The notes: generated by a model not told the origin, from the sequence alone. DNA of 64,000 nt from Enterobacter hormaechei ATCC 49162 (GCF_001875655.1 NZ_MKEQ01000001.1:2356001-2420000), one strand, 5' to 3'. Positions 34,538 to 45,046 are shown, counted from the stretch's first letter. Translations and numbers: made by a program.

Positions 34538-35560
34538 ATGAACATCCTGAACACGGCGATTATCGGCGCCGGGGCTATTCACCGTTGCCATGTGAACGCC
34601 CTGAGGCAAATCCCGAATGTGGCGCTGCGCGCGCTGGTCGATATCGATAGCGTCAACGGACTTAAGCTGGCGATGAACTATCAGTGCCGCTTTTATCAGG
34701 ATTACCGGGAAATGCTGCTGGATGACAGCATCGACGTGGTGCATATCTGCACGCCCCACTTCGAGCATAAAAACATGATTCTGGCGGCGCTGGCCGCCGG
34801 GAAGCATGTTTTTTGCGAGAAACCGGTGGGTATGAACAGCAGCGAGCTTGGCGATATCACCACTGCCGCGGCGCAGGCGTCCGGCAGGCTCGGCGTTTGC
34901 TACCAGAACCGGTACAACCCCAGCAGCCTGCGCATTCATAAAGAGCTGGCGCAGGGCAGTCTGGGCAAGATGCTGAGTATCAAAGCGGTCCTGACCTGGT
35001 CCCGCGCGGGGGCGTACTACACGGAAAGCCCGTGGCGGGGCCAGCTGGCTACGGAAGGCGGAAGTTTGCTGATCAACCAGGCGATCCATACCCTCGATCT
35101 GATGCAGTGGTTCGCGGGTGGCGTCACGCGGCTGAAGGGGGTGGTCGACAGCGGTGAACTGGCCGACGTGACGGAAGGGGAAGACAGCGCGATGGCGACG
35201 CTGCACTTCACCAACGGCGCCCGCGGCCTGTTTTATGCCAGCAACTGCAACACCATGGATTCCCCCCTCTGGCTGGAGATCCACTGCGAGCGCGGCTCGC
35301 TGCTGCTCAACGACAACACGCTCTGGCGCATAACGCCTGGCGAACGGTTTCGCCTTGAAAGCGATGCCTCTCCCGATGGCACGGCAAAAAGTTACTGGGG
35401 ATTAGGACACCAGCAGGCGATCCGCCGTTTTTATCACGCCATTCATCACCCGGAGAGTACGGATTTTACCGATATTCGTACCGCTGGAAAATCAATCAAG
35501 CTTGTGGAGGCTTTTTATCGGTCATCTCAGTTAAGACAATGGATAGATATTAATAATTAG
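34538..35560 (+). CDS. Gfo/Idh/MocA family oxidoreductase 4
   Basis: 340-residue dehydrogenase with TAIIGAGAIHRCHVNAL as Rossmann motif, FCEKPVGM as catalytic motif and GGSLLINQAIHTLDLMQWFAGG in the substrate domain. It is preceded by a GGGGG-containing site and starts 9 bases after gene 3. It is shorter than genes 1 and 2 and resembles the many uncharacterised YcjS/IolG-type enzymes. A 69-base gap separates it from the transporter gene. Confidence 0.9.
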   Translation: MNILNTAIIGAGAIHRCHVNALRQIPNVALRALVDIDSVNGLKLAMNYQCRFYQDYREMLLDDSIDVVHICTPHFEHKNMILAALAAGKHVFCEKPVGMNSSELGDITTAAAQASGRLGVCYQNRYNPSSLRIHKELAQGSLGKMLSIKAVLTWSRAGAYYTESPWRGQLATEGGSLLINQAIHTLDLMQWFAGGVTRLKGVVDSGELADVTEGEDSAMATLHFTNGARGLFYASNCNTMDSPLWLEIHCERGSLLLNDNTLWRITPGERFRLESDASPDGTAKSYWGLGHQQAIRRFYHAIHHPESTDFTDIRTAGKSIKLVEAFYRSSQLRQWIDINN

Positions 35561-35629
35561 AACATCACGTGTAGTCCAGCAGTGCAATAAAAATACAACC
35601 TCTCCATCTACCCTACACTGGATATTATT

Positions 35630-37174
35630 ATGGTTAAACCAACTGAACGCAGAGTGGGTTATGGCGTGGCGCTTGGCTACGGCATAACCGACCTCTTTGG
35701 CGGAGGCGCTTTCGCCATTATCGGCACCTGGCTGTTATTTTTTTACACCACCTATTGCGGATTATCCGTCGTGGAAGCCGGCTCTATATTTGCAATTGCC
35801 CGCGTTATTGACGCGGTATTAAGCCCGATAATGGGCTATGTCACCGATAATTTTGGTGATACCTGGCTTGGGCGTAAATTTGGCCGTCGTCGCTTCTTCT
35901 TATTACTTAGCTCTCCCTTAATGTTCCTGTATGCCCTGCTGTGGGTGACGGATATGGGTTACTGGTATTACCTGGGCACCTATCTCTCCATCGAACTGCT
36001 TTCAGCGATGGTGCTGGTGCCGTGGGAAACCCTCGCCGCTGAGATGACCAACCGGTATGAAGAACGCAGCCGCCTGTCCGGGGTGCGAATGATCTGCTCG
36101 CAGCTGGGCGGTTTTCTGGCGGTGTCGGTGCCGGGCGTGATTATGCAATTTACCGGCAAAGATAATTCATTTACCTACACGCTGACCGGGCTGATATTTT
36201 CCTGCGTCTTTTGCATAGCGGTGTTTATTACCTGGTACACCACCTGGGAAGCGAAAGATGTGCATCAGGAGTATGACTTCAAAGTTGATAATCAGCGTGG
36301 CAGCGGGCTGGGTAATCACCTGAAATATCTGGTGCTGGATCTCTTCTCCTCGTTCCGCATTCGCGCGTTCCGCCTGCATATTATTATTTATATCTTTTCG
36401 TTCACCGCGATGGACGTATTTGGTTCAGTATTTACCTATTACGTTGTTTATTGCCTGAGTCAGGATGCGGCGGCGGTCTCTGGCTGGTTGAGTATTGCGG
36501 CGTTTGCCTCCGTGCCGGGTACGTACGGATTTATGCTGCTACTCAACAGGCTGAACATGACGCCTTCCGCTGCGTTGCGCTTTTCCTATAGCTGTATTTT
36601 CCTGGTACTGGCCTTCCTGTTTACGGTTTATCTCACCAAAACCGAGGTGCCGACGTTGCTCTTTTCCGCCGTCTTTATTCTGTTGGGTGCGGCCCGCTCT
36701 GGCCTTTATTACATTCCGTGGAATATTTATAGCTTTATTCCGGATATTGACGAGATCGTCACGCAGCAGCGCCGTGAAGGTATTTTTGCTGGCGTAATGG
36801 TGCTGACCCGCAAAAGCACCGTTGCCATTGCGATCATGATTATCGGCCTGGTGTTGCAGGAGTCCGGTTTTGTGAAAGGCAGTGGTGCACAGCCGGAAAG
36901 CGCGCTGGGAGCGATAATTGGCCTGATGATTTTCGCCACCGCCGCGCTGCTGGCCGTGAGCTTCTTCGCAACCTACAGATTTAAGCTGACCCGAGAAACG
37001 CACAAGGTTCTGCTTAAGGAGATCGCGCGTCGGAAGCTCGGTGGCGATTATCGCGACTGCGATGCCGACACCCGCGTGGTCATCAAACAGCTAACAGGCT
37101 ATGAGTACGATCAGGTCTGGGGCGGCGATGCCACACGCCTGGCCGTGGGCGCAAACTTATCCACCGTGAAATAG
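35630..37174 (+). CDS. GPH-type (MFS) sugar:cation symporter
   Basis: 514-residue membrane protein with about twelve helices, of the glycoside-pentoside-hexuronide:cation symporter group. The typical N-terminal half is seen: GYGITDLFGGGAFAIIG, then ARVIDAVLSPIMGYVTDN and KFGRRRFFLLLSS. It presumably imports the substrate of the four oxidoreductases. Its DNA is noticeably more AT-rich in the first 900 bases than the surrounding genes, consistent with transfer. The Shine-Dalgarno is weak, so expression may depend on readthrough from upstream. Confidence 0.88.
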   Translation: MVKPTERRVGYGVALGYGITDLFGGGAFAIIGTWLLFFYTTYCGLSVVEAGSIFAIARVIDAVLSPIMGYVTDNFGDTWLGRKFGRRRFFLLLSSPLMFLYALLWVTDMGYWYYLGTYLSIELLSAMVLVPWETLAAEMTNRYEERSRLSGVRMICSQLGGFLAVSVPGVIMQFTGKDNSFTYTLTGLIFSCVFCIAVFITWYTTWEAKDVHQEYDFKVDNQRGSGLGNHLKYLVLDLFSSFRIRAFRLHIIIYIFSFTAMDVFGSVFTYYVVYCLSQDAAAVSGWLSIAAFASVPGTYGFMLLLNRLNMTPSAALRFSYSCIFLVLAFLFTVYLTKTEVPTLLFSAVFILLGAARSGLYYIPWNIYSFIPDIDEIVTQQRREGIFAGVMVLTRKSTVAIAIMIIGLVLQESGFVKGSGAQPESALGAIIGLMIFATAALLAVSFFATYRFKLTRETHKVLLKEIARRKLGGDYRDCDADTRVVIKQLTGYEYDQVWGGDATRLAVGANLSTVK

Positions 37175-37180
37175 CCCTTC

Positions 37181-37217
37181 TCGCCGGATCCGCCCTGTGC
37201 TGGTCCGGCTTTTTTTG
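37181..37217 (+). terminator. Terminator of the oxidoreductase-transporter operon
   Basis: gccggatcc and ggtccggc pair imperfectly across a short loop and are followed by TTTTTTT, just after the transporter stop. Confidence 0.75.
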
Positions 37218-37368
37218 TTGAAAACGTGACCTCTGGCAGATTTACACGCCTTTACGCTATACTACCGCTGAAATCATCGGCTCAACGCTACGAGCCGACG
37301 TTCAATGTGTCTTCACACGAATGGTATCAACTCCCCTTCTGAGGATCTGGCGAGAAGCCGGATAAACT

Positions 37369-38706
37369 ATGTTAAACAGTATTTTAGTAATACTTTGTCT
37401 CATTGCCGTCAGTGCATTTTTCTCGATATCGGAGATCTCGCTGGCTGCCTCCCGTAAAATCAAACTGAAGCTGCTTGCCGACGAGGGCAACATCAACGCA
37501 TCACGTATTCTGAAAATGCAGGAAAACCCCGGCATGTTCTTTACCGTGGTGCAGATTGGCCTGAACGCGGTCGCCATTCTTGGCGGTATCGTGGGCGATG
37601 CAGCGTTTTCCCCGGCGTTTTATAGCCTCTTTGTTAAGTACATGTCCGTGGAGCTGGCCGAGCAGTTGAGCTTTATTCTCTCCTTCTCCCTGGTGACCGG
37701 CTTGTTCATTTTATTCGCGGACCTGACCCCGAAACGCATCGGTATGATTGCGCCAGAAGCTGTGGCTTTGCGTATCATCAACCCGATGCGCTTCTGTCTG
37801 TACGTCTTCCGTCCGCTGGTGTGGTTCTTTAACGGCCTGGCGAACGTGATTTTCCGCATCTTCAAGCTGCCCATGGTGCGTAAAGACGACATCACCTCCG
37901 ACGATATTTATGCGGTGGTGGAAGCCGGGGCGCTGGCAGGGGTGCTGCGCAAGCAGGAGCACGAGCTGATTGAGAACGTTTTCGAACTGGAATCCCGTAC
38001 CGTGCCGTCTTCCATGACCGGCCGTGAAAACATCATCTGGTTCGATCTGCATGAAGACGAGCAGAGCCTGAAGACCAAAGTGGCGCAGCATCCGCACTCC
38101 AAGTTCCTGGTTTGTAACGAAGATATCGACCATATCATCGGCTATGTGGACTCCAAAGACCTGCTGAACCGCGTACTGGCAAACCAGAGCCTGGCGCTGA
38201 ACAGCGGCGTGCAGATCCGCAACACCCTGATTGTGCCGGACACCCTGACGCTCTCCGAAGCGCTGGAAAGTTTCAAAACCGCCGGGGAAGACTTCGCGGT
38301 GATCATGAACGAATATGCGCTGGTGGTGGGCATTATCACCCTTAACGACGTTATGACGACGCTGATGGGCGACCTGGTCGGTCAGGGGCTGGAAGAGCAA
38401 ATTGTGCAGCGTGATGAGAACTCATGGCTGATCGATGGCGGTACGCCGATTGAAGACGTCATGCGCGTACTCGACATCGACGAGTTCCCGCAGTCCGGCA
38501 ACTACGAAACCATCGGCGGCTTTATGATGTTTATGCTGCGTAAAATCCCGAAACGTACCGACTCGGTGAAGTTCTCCGGCTTCAAGTTTGAAGTGGTGGA
38601 TATTGATAACTACCGCATCGACCAGCTGCTGGTCACGCGTATTGATAGCAAACCGACCGTGCTGGTGCCGAAACTGCCGGATGCGGAAGAGAAGGTGTCG
38701 GCGTAA
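37369..38706 (+). CDS. ytfL: Hemolysin-C/CorC family membrane protein YtfL
   Basis: 445-residue CNNM/CorC-type protein. An N-terminal DUF21 domain with four membrane helices (MLNSILVILCLIAVSAFF onward) contains PKRIGMIAPE. Two CBS domains (about 200-330) and a C-terminal CorC_HlyC domain follow. It closely matches E. coli YtfL. Family members are linked to cation efflux or polyamine handling; the precise activity is uncertain. It resumes the E. coli gene order after the inserted block. Confidence 0.94.
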   Translation: MLNSILVILCLIAVSAFFSISEISLAASRKIKLKLLADEGNINASRILKMQENPGMFFTVVQIGLNAVAILGGIVGDAAFSPAFYSLFVKYMSVELAEQLSFILSFSLVTGLFILFADLTPKRIGMIAPEAVALRIINPMRFCLYVFRPLVWFFNGLANVIFRIFKLPMVRKDDITSDDIYAVVEAGALAGVLRKQEHELIENVFELESRTVPSSMTGRENIIWFDLHEDEQSLKTKVAQHPHSKFLVCNEDIDHIIGYVDSKDLLNRVLANQSLALNSGVQIRNTLIVPDTLTLSEALESFKTAGEDFAVIMNEYALVVGIITLNDVMTTLMGDLVGQGLEEQIVQRDENSWLIDGGTPIEDVMRVLDIDEFPQSGNYETIGGFMMFMLRKIPKRTDSVKFSGFKFEVVDIDNYRIDQLLVTRIDSKPTVLVPKLPDAEEKVSA

Positions 38707-38731
38707 TCTTTTATATGTCCCACAAACATCA

Positions 38732-38758
38732 ACGGCTCCCATCGGGAGCCGTCTTTTT
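38732..38758 (+). terminator. Terminator of ytfL
   Basis: ACGGCTCCC-atc-GGGAGCCGT stem followed by CTTTTT, 25 bases after the ytfL stop and facing ytfK. Confidence 0.93.
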
Positions 38759-38782
38759 AACTACTACTGCATAGCACGTTGG

Positions 38783-38989
38783 TTAAGCCATCTCAGTTTG
38801 CAGACGCATAACCTGACGGTTGACTTCGGACATCACAGACAAGTGCTGTTTGTCCTTCACTTTCGGGATAAGGATTTTGCCCTTATCGAACTCAAAAGCG
38901 CCAACATCCTTGATGTACAACCGTCCACGGAACAGGATCTTCACGTACTTCGCCACCTGAAGCGGGTTGTAGCGTTGGAAAATTTTCAT
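38783..38989 (-). CDS. ytfK: Stringent-response modulator YtfK
   Basis: 68-residue small soluble protein (DUF1107), the same length as in E. coli, where it promotes (p)ppGpp accumulation by SpoT during phosphate and fatty-acid starvation. The segment [20 protein letters not shown] matches the family start. Convergent with ytfL; upstream is the shared ytfK/ytfJ regulatory gap. Confidence 0.94.
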   Translation of the reverse strand: MKIFQRYNPLQVAKYVKILFRGRLYIKDVGAFEFDKGKILIPKVKDKQHLSVMSEVNRQVMRLQTEMA

Positions 38990-39313
38990 TCTTGTATCTC
39001 CTGCGAATCATACGCTCTTGCGGTGCCACAATCGGCCCGACTGTCCTGAGCGCAAATTTTGATGCCCAATGACTATAGACCAGAACCTCATACTTACCCA
39101 GTGTGCATAAGTTTATTTACCGTATGATTACAATTATTCAGAATAATCTTTGCAAAGCGTGATACAGCGCAGTATATGCCGTCGTTTTTGCATGGATATG
39201 TGCGTTCGCCCGCAAACTGGCATCGGGATTGCGGGAAAAGCCTATTGATCGCACTTATGATTAAAAGCGCATGACCAAGTGGTCGGATCACCTGCTAACA
39301 ATAAGGAAACACC
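38990..39313. promoter_or_regulatory. Divergent intergenic region ytfK / ytfJ
   Basis: 324 AT-rich bases without a credible gene. A TATGAT hexamer near 39256 could be the ytfJ -10, but no matching -35 was found. The ytfK-proximal part contains several short inverted AT tracts with no recognisable regulator site. A Pho box is expected upstream of ytfK from E. coli; I could not place one convincingly. Confidence 0.4.
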
Positions 39314-39871
39314 ATGACCCTACGTAACCTCCTGGCAGCAGCTTGCCTGTTGCTGCCGCTGATGGCTTCCGCACACAACATTGAAAAAGGACAGCGTGTC
39401 CCGCCGGTCGGGATTGCTGACCGGGGAGAATTGATTCTCGACAATGATAAGTTTAGCTACAAAGCCTGGAATAGCGCGCAGCTTGCGGGCAAAGTGAGAG
39501 TTGTACAACATATTGCCGGACGTACATCCGCGAAAGAGAAAAACGCCACCCTCGTGGAAGCGATCAAAGCCGCAAAATTCCCGCACGATCGCTACCAGAC
39601 CACCACCATCGTGAACACCGACGACGCGATTCCCGGCTCCGGGATGTTTGTGCGCTCAAGCCTTGAGAGCAATAAGAAGCTCTATCCGTGGTCGCAGTTT
39701 ATTGTCGACAGCGACGGCGTGACGCGTAAGGCATGGCAGCTGGAAGAAGAGAGTTCTGCGATTGTCGTGCTGGACAAAAACGGTCGCGTGCAGTGGGTTA
39801 AAGATGGCGCGCTGACGCAGGATGAGGTGCAGCAGGTGGTTGCCCTGCTGCATAAGCTGCTGAATCAGTAA
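39314..39871 (+). CDS. ytfJ: Exported thioredoxin-like protein YtfJ
   Basis: 185-residue periplasmic protein with signal peptide ending near [10 protein letters not shown]. The mature part belongs to the YtfJ family, with a thioredoxin-like fold but no CxxC redox pair visible. The segment [19 protein letters not shown] corresponds to the region after the first strand. Function not established. Its last 7 bases overlap the convergent cysQ gene. Confidence 0.93.
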   Translation: MTLRNLLAAACLLLPLMASAHNIEKGQRVPPVGIADRGELILDNDKFSYKAWNSAQLAGKVRVVQHIAGRTSAKEKNATLVEAIKAAKFPHDRYQTTTIVNTDDAIPGSGMFVRSSLESNKKLYPWSQFIVDSDGVTRKAWQLEEESSAIVVLDKNGRVQWVKDGALTQDEVQQVVALLHKLLNQ

Positions 39872-40605
39872 AGTGACACCCGGAAACCCGGATTCAGGAA
39901 AGACTCGCGCGGGGTATAGTCCAGCGGCTTACCCTGCCAGTCATGCACATGCGCGCCTGCCGCTGCGGCGACAGCGTGACCTGCGGCGGTATCCCAGACG
40001 TTAGTCGGCCCGAAACGGGGGTACAGCTGCGCCTGCCCTTCCGCCACCAGGCAGAACTTCAGCGACGACCCAATCGACGTCGTCTGGTGTTCGCCCAGCT
40101 GTTGCAGGTACTCCTCCAGCTCGCTGTCGCTGTGCGAGCGGCTGATCACCACCAGCGGAGGACGGGCATCGCGCACCTGGATCTGCTTACGCACGCCGCA
40201 CTCTTCCTTCCAGGCTTTACCTTCCGCCGCGCTGTACATCACCTTCATCACCGGGGCGTAAACCACGCCCAGCACCGCTTTTCCTTTTTCAATCAGGGCG
40301 ATGTTGACGGTGAATTCACCGTTACGCTTGATAAACTCTTTCGTGCCGTCCAGCGGGTCGACCAGCCAGTAACGCTGCCAGTGCTGACGTTCGTCCCAGC
40401 TCTGGGGCGCTTCTTCAGAAAGGACCGGAATATCCGGCGTCAGGGCCTGCAAACCTTTCAGGATCACCGTATGCGCCGCGATATCCGCCGCCGTCACCGG
40501 GGAGTCGTCCGCTTTGCTGACAACGTCCATCGGTGTGGCGCCATCGTACACCTGCATAATGGCATCACCCGCATCCCGTGCGAGCTGACAAATTTTATCT
40601 AACAT
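39865..40605 (-). CDS. cysQ: 3'(2'),5'-bisphosphate nucleotidase CysQ
   Basis: 246-residue Mg-dependent phosphatase that recycles 3'-phosphoadenosine 5'-phosphate from sulfate assimilation. The inositol-monophosphatase-family signature [16 protein letters not shown] and the C-terminal [10 protein letters not shown] motif are visible. Start chosen at 40605 ([13 protein letters not shown]), matching E. coli. Divergent from cpdB. Confidence 0.97.
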   Translation of the reverse strand: MLDKICQLARDAGDAIMQVYDGATPMDVVSKADDSPVTAADIAAHTVILKGLQALTPDIPVLSEEAPQSWDERQHWQRYWLVDPLDGTKEFIKRNGEFTVNIALIEKGKAVLGVVYAPVMKVMYSAAEGKAWKEECGVRKQIQVRDARPPLVVISRSHSDSELEEYLQQLGEHQTTSIGSSLKFCLVAEGQAQLYPRFGPTNVWDTAAGHAVAAAAGAHVHDWQGKPLDYTPRESFLNPGFRVSLY

Positions 40606-40795
40606 TCTCCACCTCTTCGTTAACGCAGTGGGCATAACTTATTGTTTTAGTTATATCGTAATGTGAACAATTCCGCTATCTGTGAAGCAATTCTGGTTTC
40701 AGCGCCTTTTTTTCTGGCAGCATTCACACTTCTGTAAGCAACAAATACTACATACATACTCTTTTGTGGCTTGGATCGAAAAAAGGACTCCTCAG

Positions 40796-42739
40796 ATGAT
40801 TAAGTTTAGCGCAACGCTCCTGGCAACGCTGATAGCGGCAAGCGTTCAGGCGGCGACGGTGGATCTCCGTATTCTGGAAACCACCGATCTGCACAGCAAC
40901 ATAATGGACTTCGATTACTACAAAGATACCCCTACGGAAAAATTCGGACTGGTACGCACGGCAAGTTTGATCAACGCCGCCCGCGGTGAAGTGAAAAACA
41001 GCGTGCTGGTCGATAACGGGGATTTAATTCAGGGCAGCCCGCTTGGCGACTACATGGCGGCGAAGGGGCTGAAAAAAGGCGAGATCCACCCTGTCTATAA
41101 AGCGATGAATACCCTGGATTATGCGGTTGGCAACCTGGGCAACCACGAATTTAACTATGGCCTGAAATACCTGCACGACGCGCTGGCAGGGGCAAAATTC
41201 CCGTACGTTAACGCCAACATCATCGACGTTAAGACGCAAAAGCCGCTCTTTACCCCTTACCTGATTAAAGAGACCGAAGTTGTCGACCAGGACGGTAAAA
41301 AACAGACGCTGAAAATCGGTTACATCGGCTTTGTGCCACCGCAGATCATGACGTGGGATAAAGCCAACCTCGACGGCAAAGTGACCGTCAACGACATTAC
41401 CGAAACCGCGCGCAAATACGTGCCGGAGATGCGGGCGAAAGGCGCGGATGTGGTGGTCGTCGTGGCACACTCTGGCCTCTCGGCCGACCCGTATCAGGTG
41501 ATGGCGGAGAACTCCGTGTACTATCTCAGCCAGGTGCCGGGCGTGGATGCGATCCTGTTTGGTCACGCTCACGCCGTCTTCCCGGGTAAAGATTTCGCTG
41601 ATATCAAAGGCGCGGACATCGAAAAAGGGACGCTTAACGGTGTGCCATCGGTGATGCCGGGCATGTGGGGCGACCACCTTGGCGTGGTGGATCTGGTGCT
41701 GAATAACGACAGCGGAAGCTGGAAAGTCACGCAGTCAAAAGCGGAAGCGCGTCCGATTTACGACGCCGCGGCTAAAAAATCGCTGGCCGCAGAAGATAAA
41801 AAGCTGGTCGACGTGCTGAAGCATGACCACGATGCAACGCGTGAATTTGTCAGCAAGCCGATCGGTAAATCCGCTGATAACATGTACAGCTTCCTCGCGC
41901 TGGTACAGGATGACCCGACCGTGCAGGTGGTCAACATGGCGCAGAAAGCCTATGCCGAACACTTTGTACAGGGCGATCCGGATCTGGCAAAACTGCCGGT
42001 CCTGTCTGCCGCGGCTCCATTTAAAGTGGGCGGACGTAAGAACGACCCGGCAAGCTATGTTGAAGTGGAAAAAGGCCAGCTGACCTTCCGTAATGCCGCC
42101 GATCTCTATCTCTATCCCAACACCCTCGTGGTGGTGAAAGCCACCGGGAAAGAGGTGAAGGAGTGGCTGGAGTGCTCCGCCGGGCAGTTTAACCAGATCG
42201 ATCCGCACAGCAGTAAACCGCAGTCGCTGATTAACTGGGACGGTTTCCGCACCTACAACTTCGACGTGATCGACGGCGTGGAATATCAGATTGATGTGAC
42301 GCAGCCTGCAAAATATAACGGCGAATGTCAGGCCATTAATCCGCAGGCGGAGCGCATCAAAAACCTGACCTTCAACGGCAAGGCAATTGACCCGAATGCC
42401 ACCTTCCTGGTCGTGACCAACAACTACCGCGCCTACGGCGGTAAGTTCGCCGGTACGGGTGACAGCCACATCGCCTTTGCCTCGCCGGACGAGAACCGTT
42501 CGGTGCTGGCGGCGTGGATTAGCGCAGAGTCGAAAAAGGCTGGCGAAATTCATCCGGCGGTGGATAACAACTGGCGTCTGGCGCCGATCCACAGCGACAC
42601 GACGCTGGATATTCGTTTCGAAACCTCACCTTCCGATAAAGCAGCCGCGTTTATCAGGGATAAGGCGCAGTATCCGATGAAGAAGGTTGCGACGGATGAT
42701 ATCGGGTTCGCGATTTATCAGGTGGATTTGAGCAAATAG
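40796..42739 (+). CDS. cpdB: Periplasmic 2',3'-cyclic-nucleotide phosphodiesterase/3'-nucleotidase
   Basis: 647-residue exported enzyme letting the cell use extracellular nucleotides. Signal peptide [19 protein letters not shown] is followed by a calcineurin-like metallophosphatase domain with [25 protein letters not shown] and [10 protein letters not shown] metal motifs. The C-terminal 5'-nucleotidase domain follows. The start at 40796 has AAGGAC upstream; the longer frame from 40682 is rejected. Length equals E. coli CpdB. Confidence 0.97.
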   Translation: MIKFSATLLATLIAASVQAATVDLRILETTDLHSNIMDFDYYKDTPTEKFGLVRTASLINAARGEVKNSVLVDNGDLIQGSPLGDYMAAKGLKKGEIHPVYKAMNTLDYAVGNLGNHEFNYGLKYLHDALAGAKFPYVNANIIDVKTQKPLFTPYLIKETEVVDQDGKKQTLKIGYIGFVPPQIMTWDKANLDGKVTVNDITETARKYVPEMRAKGADVVVVVAHSGLSADPYQVMAENSVYYLSQVPGVDAILFGHAHAVFPGKDFADIKGADIEKGTLNGVPSVMPGMWGDHLGVVDLVLNNDSGSWKVTQSKAEARPIYDAAAKKSLAAEDKKLVDVLKHDHDATREFVSKPIGKSADNMYSFLALVQDDPTVQVVNMAQKAYAEHFVQGDPDLAKLPVLSAAAPFKVGGRKNDPASYVEVEKGQLTFRNAADLYLYPNTLVVVKATGKEVKEWLECSAGQFNQIDPHSSKPQSLINWDGFRTYNFDVIDGVEYQIDVTQPAKYNGECQAINPQAERIKNLTFNGKAIDPNATFLVVTNNYRAYGGKFAGTGDSHIAFASPDENRSVLAAWISAESKKAGEIHPAVDNNWRLAPIHSDTTLDIRFETSPSDKAAAFIRDKAQYPMKKVATDDIGFAIYQVDLSK

Positions 42740-42760
42740 CGGTGATTGGCTTCTGTATGA

Positions 42761-42819
42761 CCGGCCTACGTGATCGAGGATTACGGGTAGGCCGGGTAAG
42801 GCGAAGCCGCCACCCGGCT
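42761..42819. repeat. REP/BIME-like element between cpdB and ytfH
   Basis: A short CCGGCCTACG is followed by gtaggccgggtaaggcgaag and ccgccacccggc, a full REP palindrome. It lies between the convergent cpdB and ytfH genes. Confidence 0.85.
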
Positions 42820-42820
42820 T

Positions 42821-43207
42821 TTACGCCGCGCGCTCATCCCGAATCGCCATCACCTTCGGCGTATTCACCTCAATCCAGTCGGCCAGCGCGGCCACCTTTT
42901 CGCTCACCTCCAGCCCCATCGGCGTCAGGCTATACTCCACATGCGGCGGCACGACCGGATACGACACGCGATTGACAAAGCCGTCCTGCTCGAGGGCCTG
43001 AAGCGACTGAGACAGCATCTTTTCGCTCACCCCGCCCATTTTATGACGCAACGCGCTAAAACGGTGCGTTCCTTCACGCAGAGCCAGCAGGATCAGCACG
43101 CCCCAGCGGCTGGTAACGTGTTTCAGCACCTCCCGTGACGGGCACTGTTCCGCAAAGAGGTTGCCATCGCGCATTTGCTCGCTGAGCGTCGGTATCGTTG
43201 TTTTCAT
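42821..43207 (-). CDS. ytfH: HxlR-family transcriptional regulator YtfH
   Basis: 128-residue winged-helix regulator. Motifs include SRWGVLILLALREGTHRFSAL, the HxlR helix, and the cysteine in EQCPSREVL just before it. That cysteine is the conserved one used for redox or aldehyde sensing in relatives. It is divergent from ytfG and probably controls that quinone reductase in response to electrophiles, by analogy with HxlR-type pairs elsewhere. Confidence 0.92.
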   Translation of the reverse strand: MKTTIPTLSEQMRDGNLFAEQCPSREVLKHVTSRWGVLILLALREGTHRFSALRHKMGGVSEKMLSQSLQALEQDGFVNRVSYPVVPPHVEYSLTPMGLEVSEKVAALADWIEVNTPKVMAIRDERAA

Positions 43208-43291
43208 ACTTACCTTTTTGTACGTACTTACTAAAAGTTAGTGATGGTGATAGTGTGCCATAACACCAGACAAACACGAAGGAGATTCATC

Positions 43292-44140
43292 ATGATCGCG
43301 ATTACCGGCGCTACCGGCCAGCTTGGCCAACACGTTATTGAAGAACTGCTGAAAACCGTTCCGGCCAGCCAGATCGTGGCTATTGTGCGTAACCCGGCGA
43401 AAGCCGAAGCGTTGCGTCAGCAAGGGGTCGTTGTGCGTCAGGCGGATTACACCGATGAAGCTGCATTTACCACCGCGCTGAACGGCGTGGATAAACTGCT
43501 GCTCATCTCCTCCAGCGAAGTAGGCCAGCGCGCCGCACAGCACCAGAACGTGATTAACGCCGCCAAAGCCGCCGGGGTGAAATTCATCGCCTACACCAGC
43601 CTGCTGCATGCGGACAGATCCCCGCTGGGTCTGCACGTTGAGCATGTCGAAACCGAAAATGCACTGGCAGAATCCGGCCTGCCTTACGCCCTGCTGCGCA
43701 ACGGCTGGTACACCGAAAACTACCTGGCAAGCGCACCGCCTGCGCTGGAACATGGCGTATTTATGGGTGCCGCAGGCGAAGGCAAAATTGCCTCTGCGAC
43801 CCGTGCGGATTACGCGGCGGCGGCAGCGAAAGTGATTTCTGAAGAGGGTCATGCCGGCAAGGTGTATGAACTGGCGGGTGACAATGCCTGGACGCTGAGC
43901 GAACTGGCGGCGGAGCTGAGCAAGCAGAGCGGTAAGCCGGTAACGTATCAGAACCTCAGCGAAGCGGATTTCGCCGCCGCGCTGAAGGGCGCGGGGCTGC
44001 CTGCCGGACTGGCGGAAATGCTGGCGGATTCCGATACCGGTGCGTCCAGAGGCGGCCTGTTCGACGACAGCCGTACCCTGAGCAAACTGATCGGCCGCCC
44101 GACCACACCGCTGGCAGAGAGCGTCAAAGCCATCCTCTAG
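43292..44140 (+). CDS. ytfG: NAD(P)H:quinone oxidoreductase 2 YtfG (QorB)
   Basis: 282-residue atypical short-chain/NmrA-like reductase. The NADP motif GATGQLGQHVIEELL is at the N-terminus. E. coli QorB reduces quinones with NADPH. Start at 43292 (MIAITGATGQ) follows AAGGAGA; a frame starting at 43241 lacks a site and is rejected. The divergent region to ytfH is about 84 bases and contains short TAGT/ACTA repeats (TACTTACTAAAAGTTAGTG) likely bound by YtfH. Confidence 0.94.
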   Translation: MIAITGATGQLGQHVIEELLKTVPASQIVAIVRNPAKAEALRQQGVVVRQADYTDEAAFTTALNGVDKLLLISSSEVGQRAAQHQNVINAAKAAGVKFIAYTSLLHADRSPLGLHVEHVETENALAESGLPYALLRNGWYTENYLASAPPALEHGVFMGAAGEGKIASATRADYAAAAAKVISEEGHAGKVYELAGDNAWTLSELAAELSKQSGKPVTYQNLSEADFAAALKGAGLPAGLAEMLADSDTGASRGGLFDDSRTLSKLIGRPTTPLAESVKAIL

Positions 44141-44221
44141 TTGTTAAAAATTGGTTATTTTTTGTGGCATCCCCTCGGGTCATCTCTGATAATGAAGCGA
44201 TGACCCACAAGGAGGCTCACC

Positions 44222-45046
44222 GTGCAAGGCGTACCGGAACAGTTCACTGATGAGAGAGACAGCGCGCGCTTTCGCCATCTGGCGCAGCTGCCGGGCCTGG
44301 AGCTTTATCACGCCCATATCTCTGACTACGCCTTTGAGCCTCACACGCACGAAGCCTTCGGCATCGGCACCATCGAAACCGGTGCCGAACGCTTCCGCTA
44401 TCGCGGTAGCCAGCATCTTGCCGCGGAAAAATCCGTCGTGACCATGAACCCGGACGAGATCCACACCGGAGAATCTGCCACCGAAGGCGGCTGGCGCTAC
44501 CGCATGGTCTACATCGAACCCGACCTGCTGGAAGAGGTCACCGGTCTGCGTCACTGGTGGTTTAATGACGTTACGCGCCACGACCCACTGCGTTCACAGC
44601 AGATTGGACAGCTTATTTACGGCCTGTGGCACACCAACGATCCGCTGGCGCAGAAGGGGTTGTTACTGGATTTGATTCAGACTTTTCAGCCGCTGGCCCA
44701 CCACGCGCCGGTGATGCAGGAGGCCGCACACCGCTTCGATCGCGTTCGTGACTATCTGCACGACAACTACATGCGCGCCCTGACGCTGGACGAGCTGGCT
44801 AACGTTGTCTCGCTCAGCCCCTACCATTTCCAGCGCCAGTTCAAAGCCCATTTTCACGTTACGCCACACCAAATGCTGATGGCCATCCGCCTGTGGCGCG
44901 CCAAAGCATTCCTCACTCACGGCATGCCCGCCGCCGAGGTAGCCGCCGCGACCGGGCTGACCGATCAGTCGCATTTGACCCGCGCCTTTACCCGCCGCTA
45001 CGGCATTACGCCCGTGCGTTACCAGAAGCAGGTTATGCCGCGTTAA
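44222..45046 (+). CDS. AraC-family transcriptional regulator
   Basis: 274-residue regulator with an N-terminal cupin (EPHTHEAFGIGTIETGAERF, metal-like histidines) and a C-terminal double HTH (LTLDELANVVSLSPYHFQRQ; GLTDQSHLTRAFTRRYG). The start is GTG at 44222, preceded by AAGGAGG. Its cupin type is common in regulators adjacent to amino-acid or DMT exporters, and ytfF follows 75 bases downstream on the same strand. I do not recall this gene between ytfG and ytfF in E. coli K-12. Effector unknown. Confidence 0.88.
   Translation: MQGVPEQFTDERDSARFRHLAQLPGLELYHAHISDYAFEPHTHEAFGIGTIETGAERFRYRGSQHLAAEKSVVTMNPDEIHTGESATEGGWRYRMVYIEPDLLEEVTGLRHWWFNDVTRHDPLRSQQIGQLIYGLWHTNDPLAQKGLLLDLIQTFQPLAHHAPVMQEAAHRFDRVRDYLHDNYMRALTLDELANVVSLSPYHFQRQFKAHFHVTPHQMLMAIRLWRAKAFLTHGMPAAEVAAATGLTDQSHLTRAFTRRYGITPVRYQKQVMPR

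Noticed and set aside
29862..37174. Inserted block as a classical mobile element
   Set aside because: No integrase, transposase, tRNA attachment site or flanking direct repeats were seen; it is a gene-order difference without visible mobilisation machinery.
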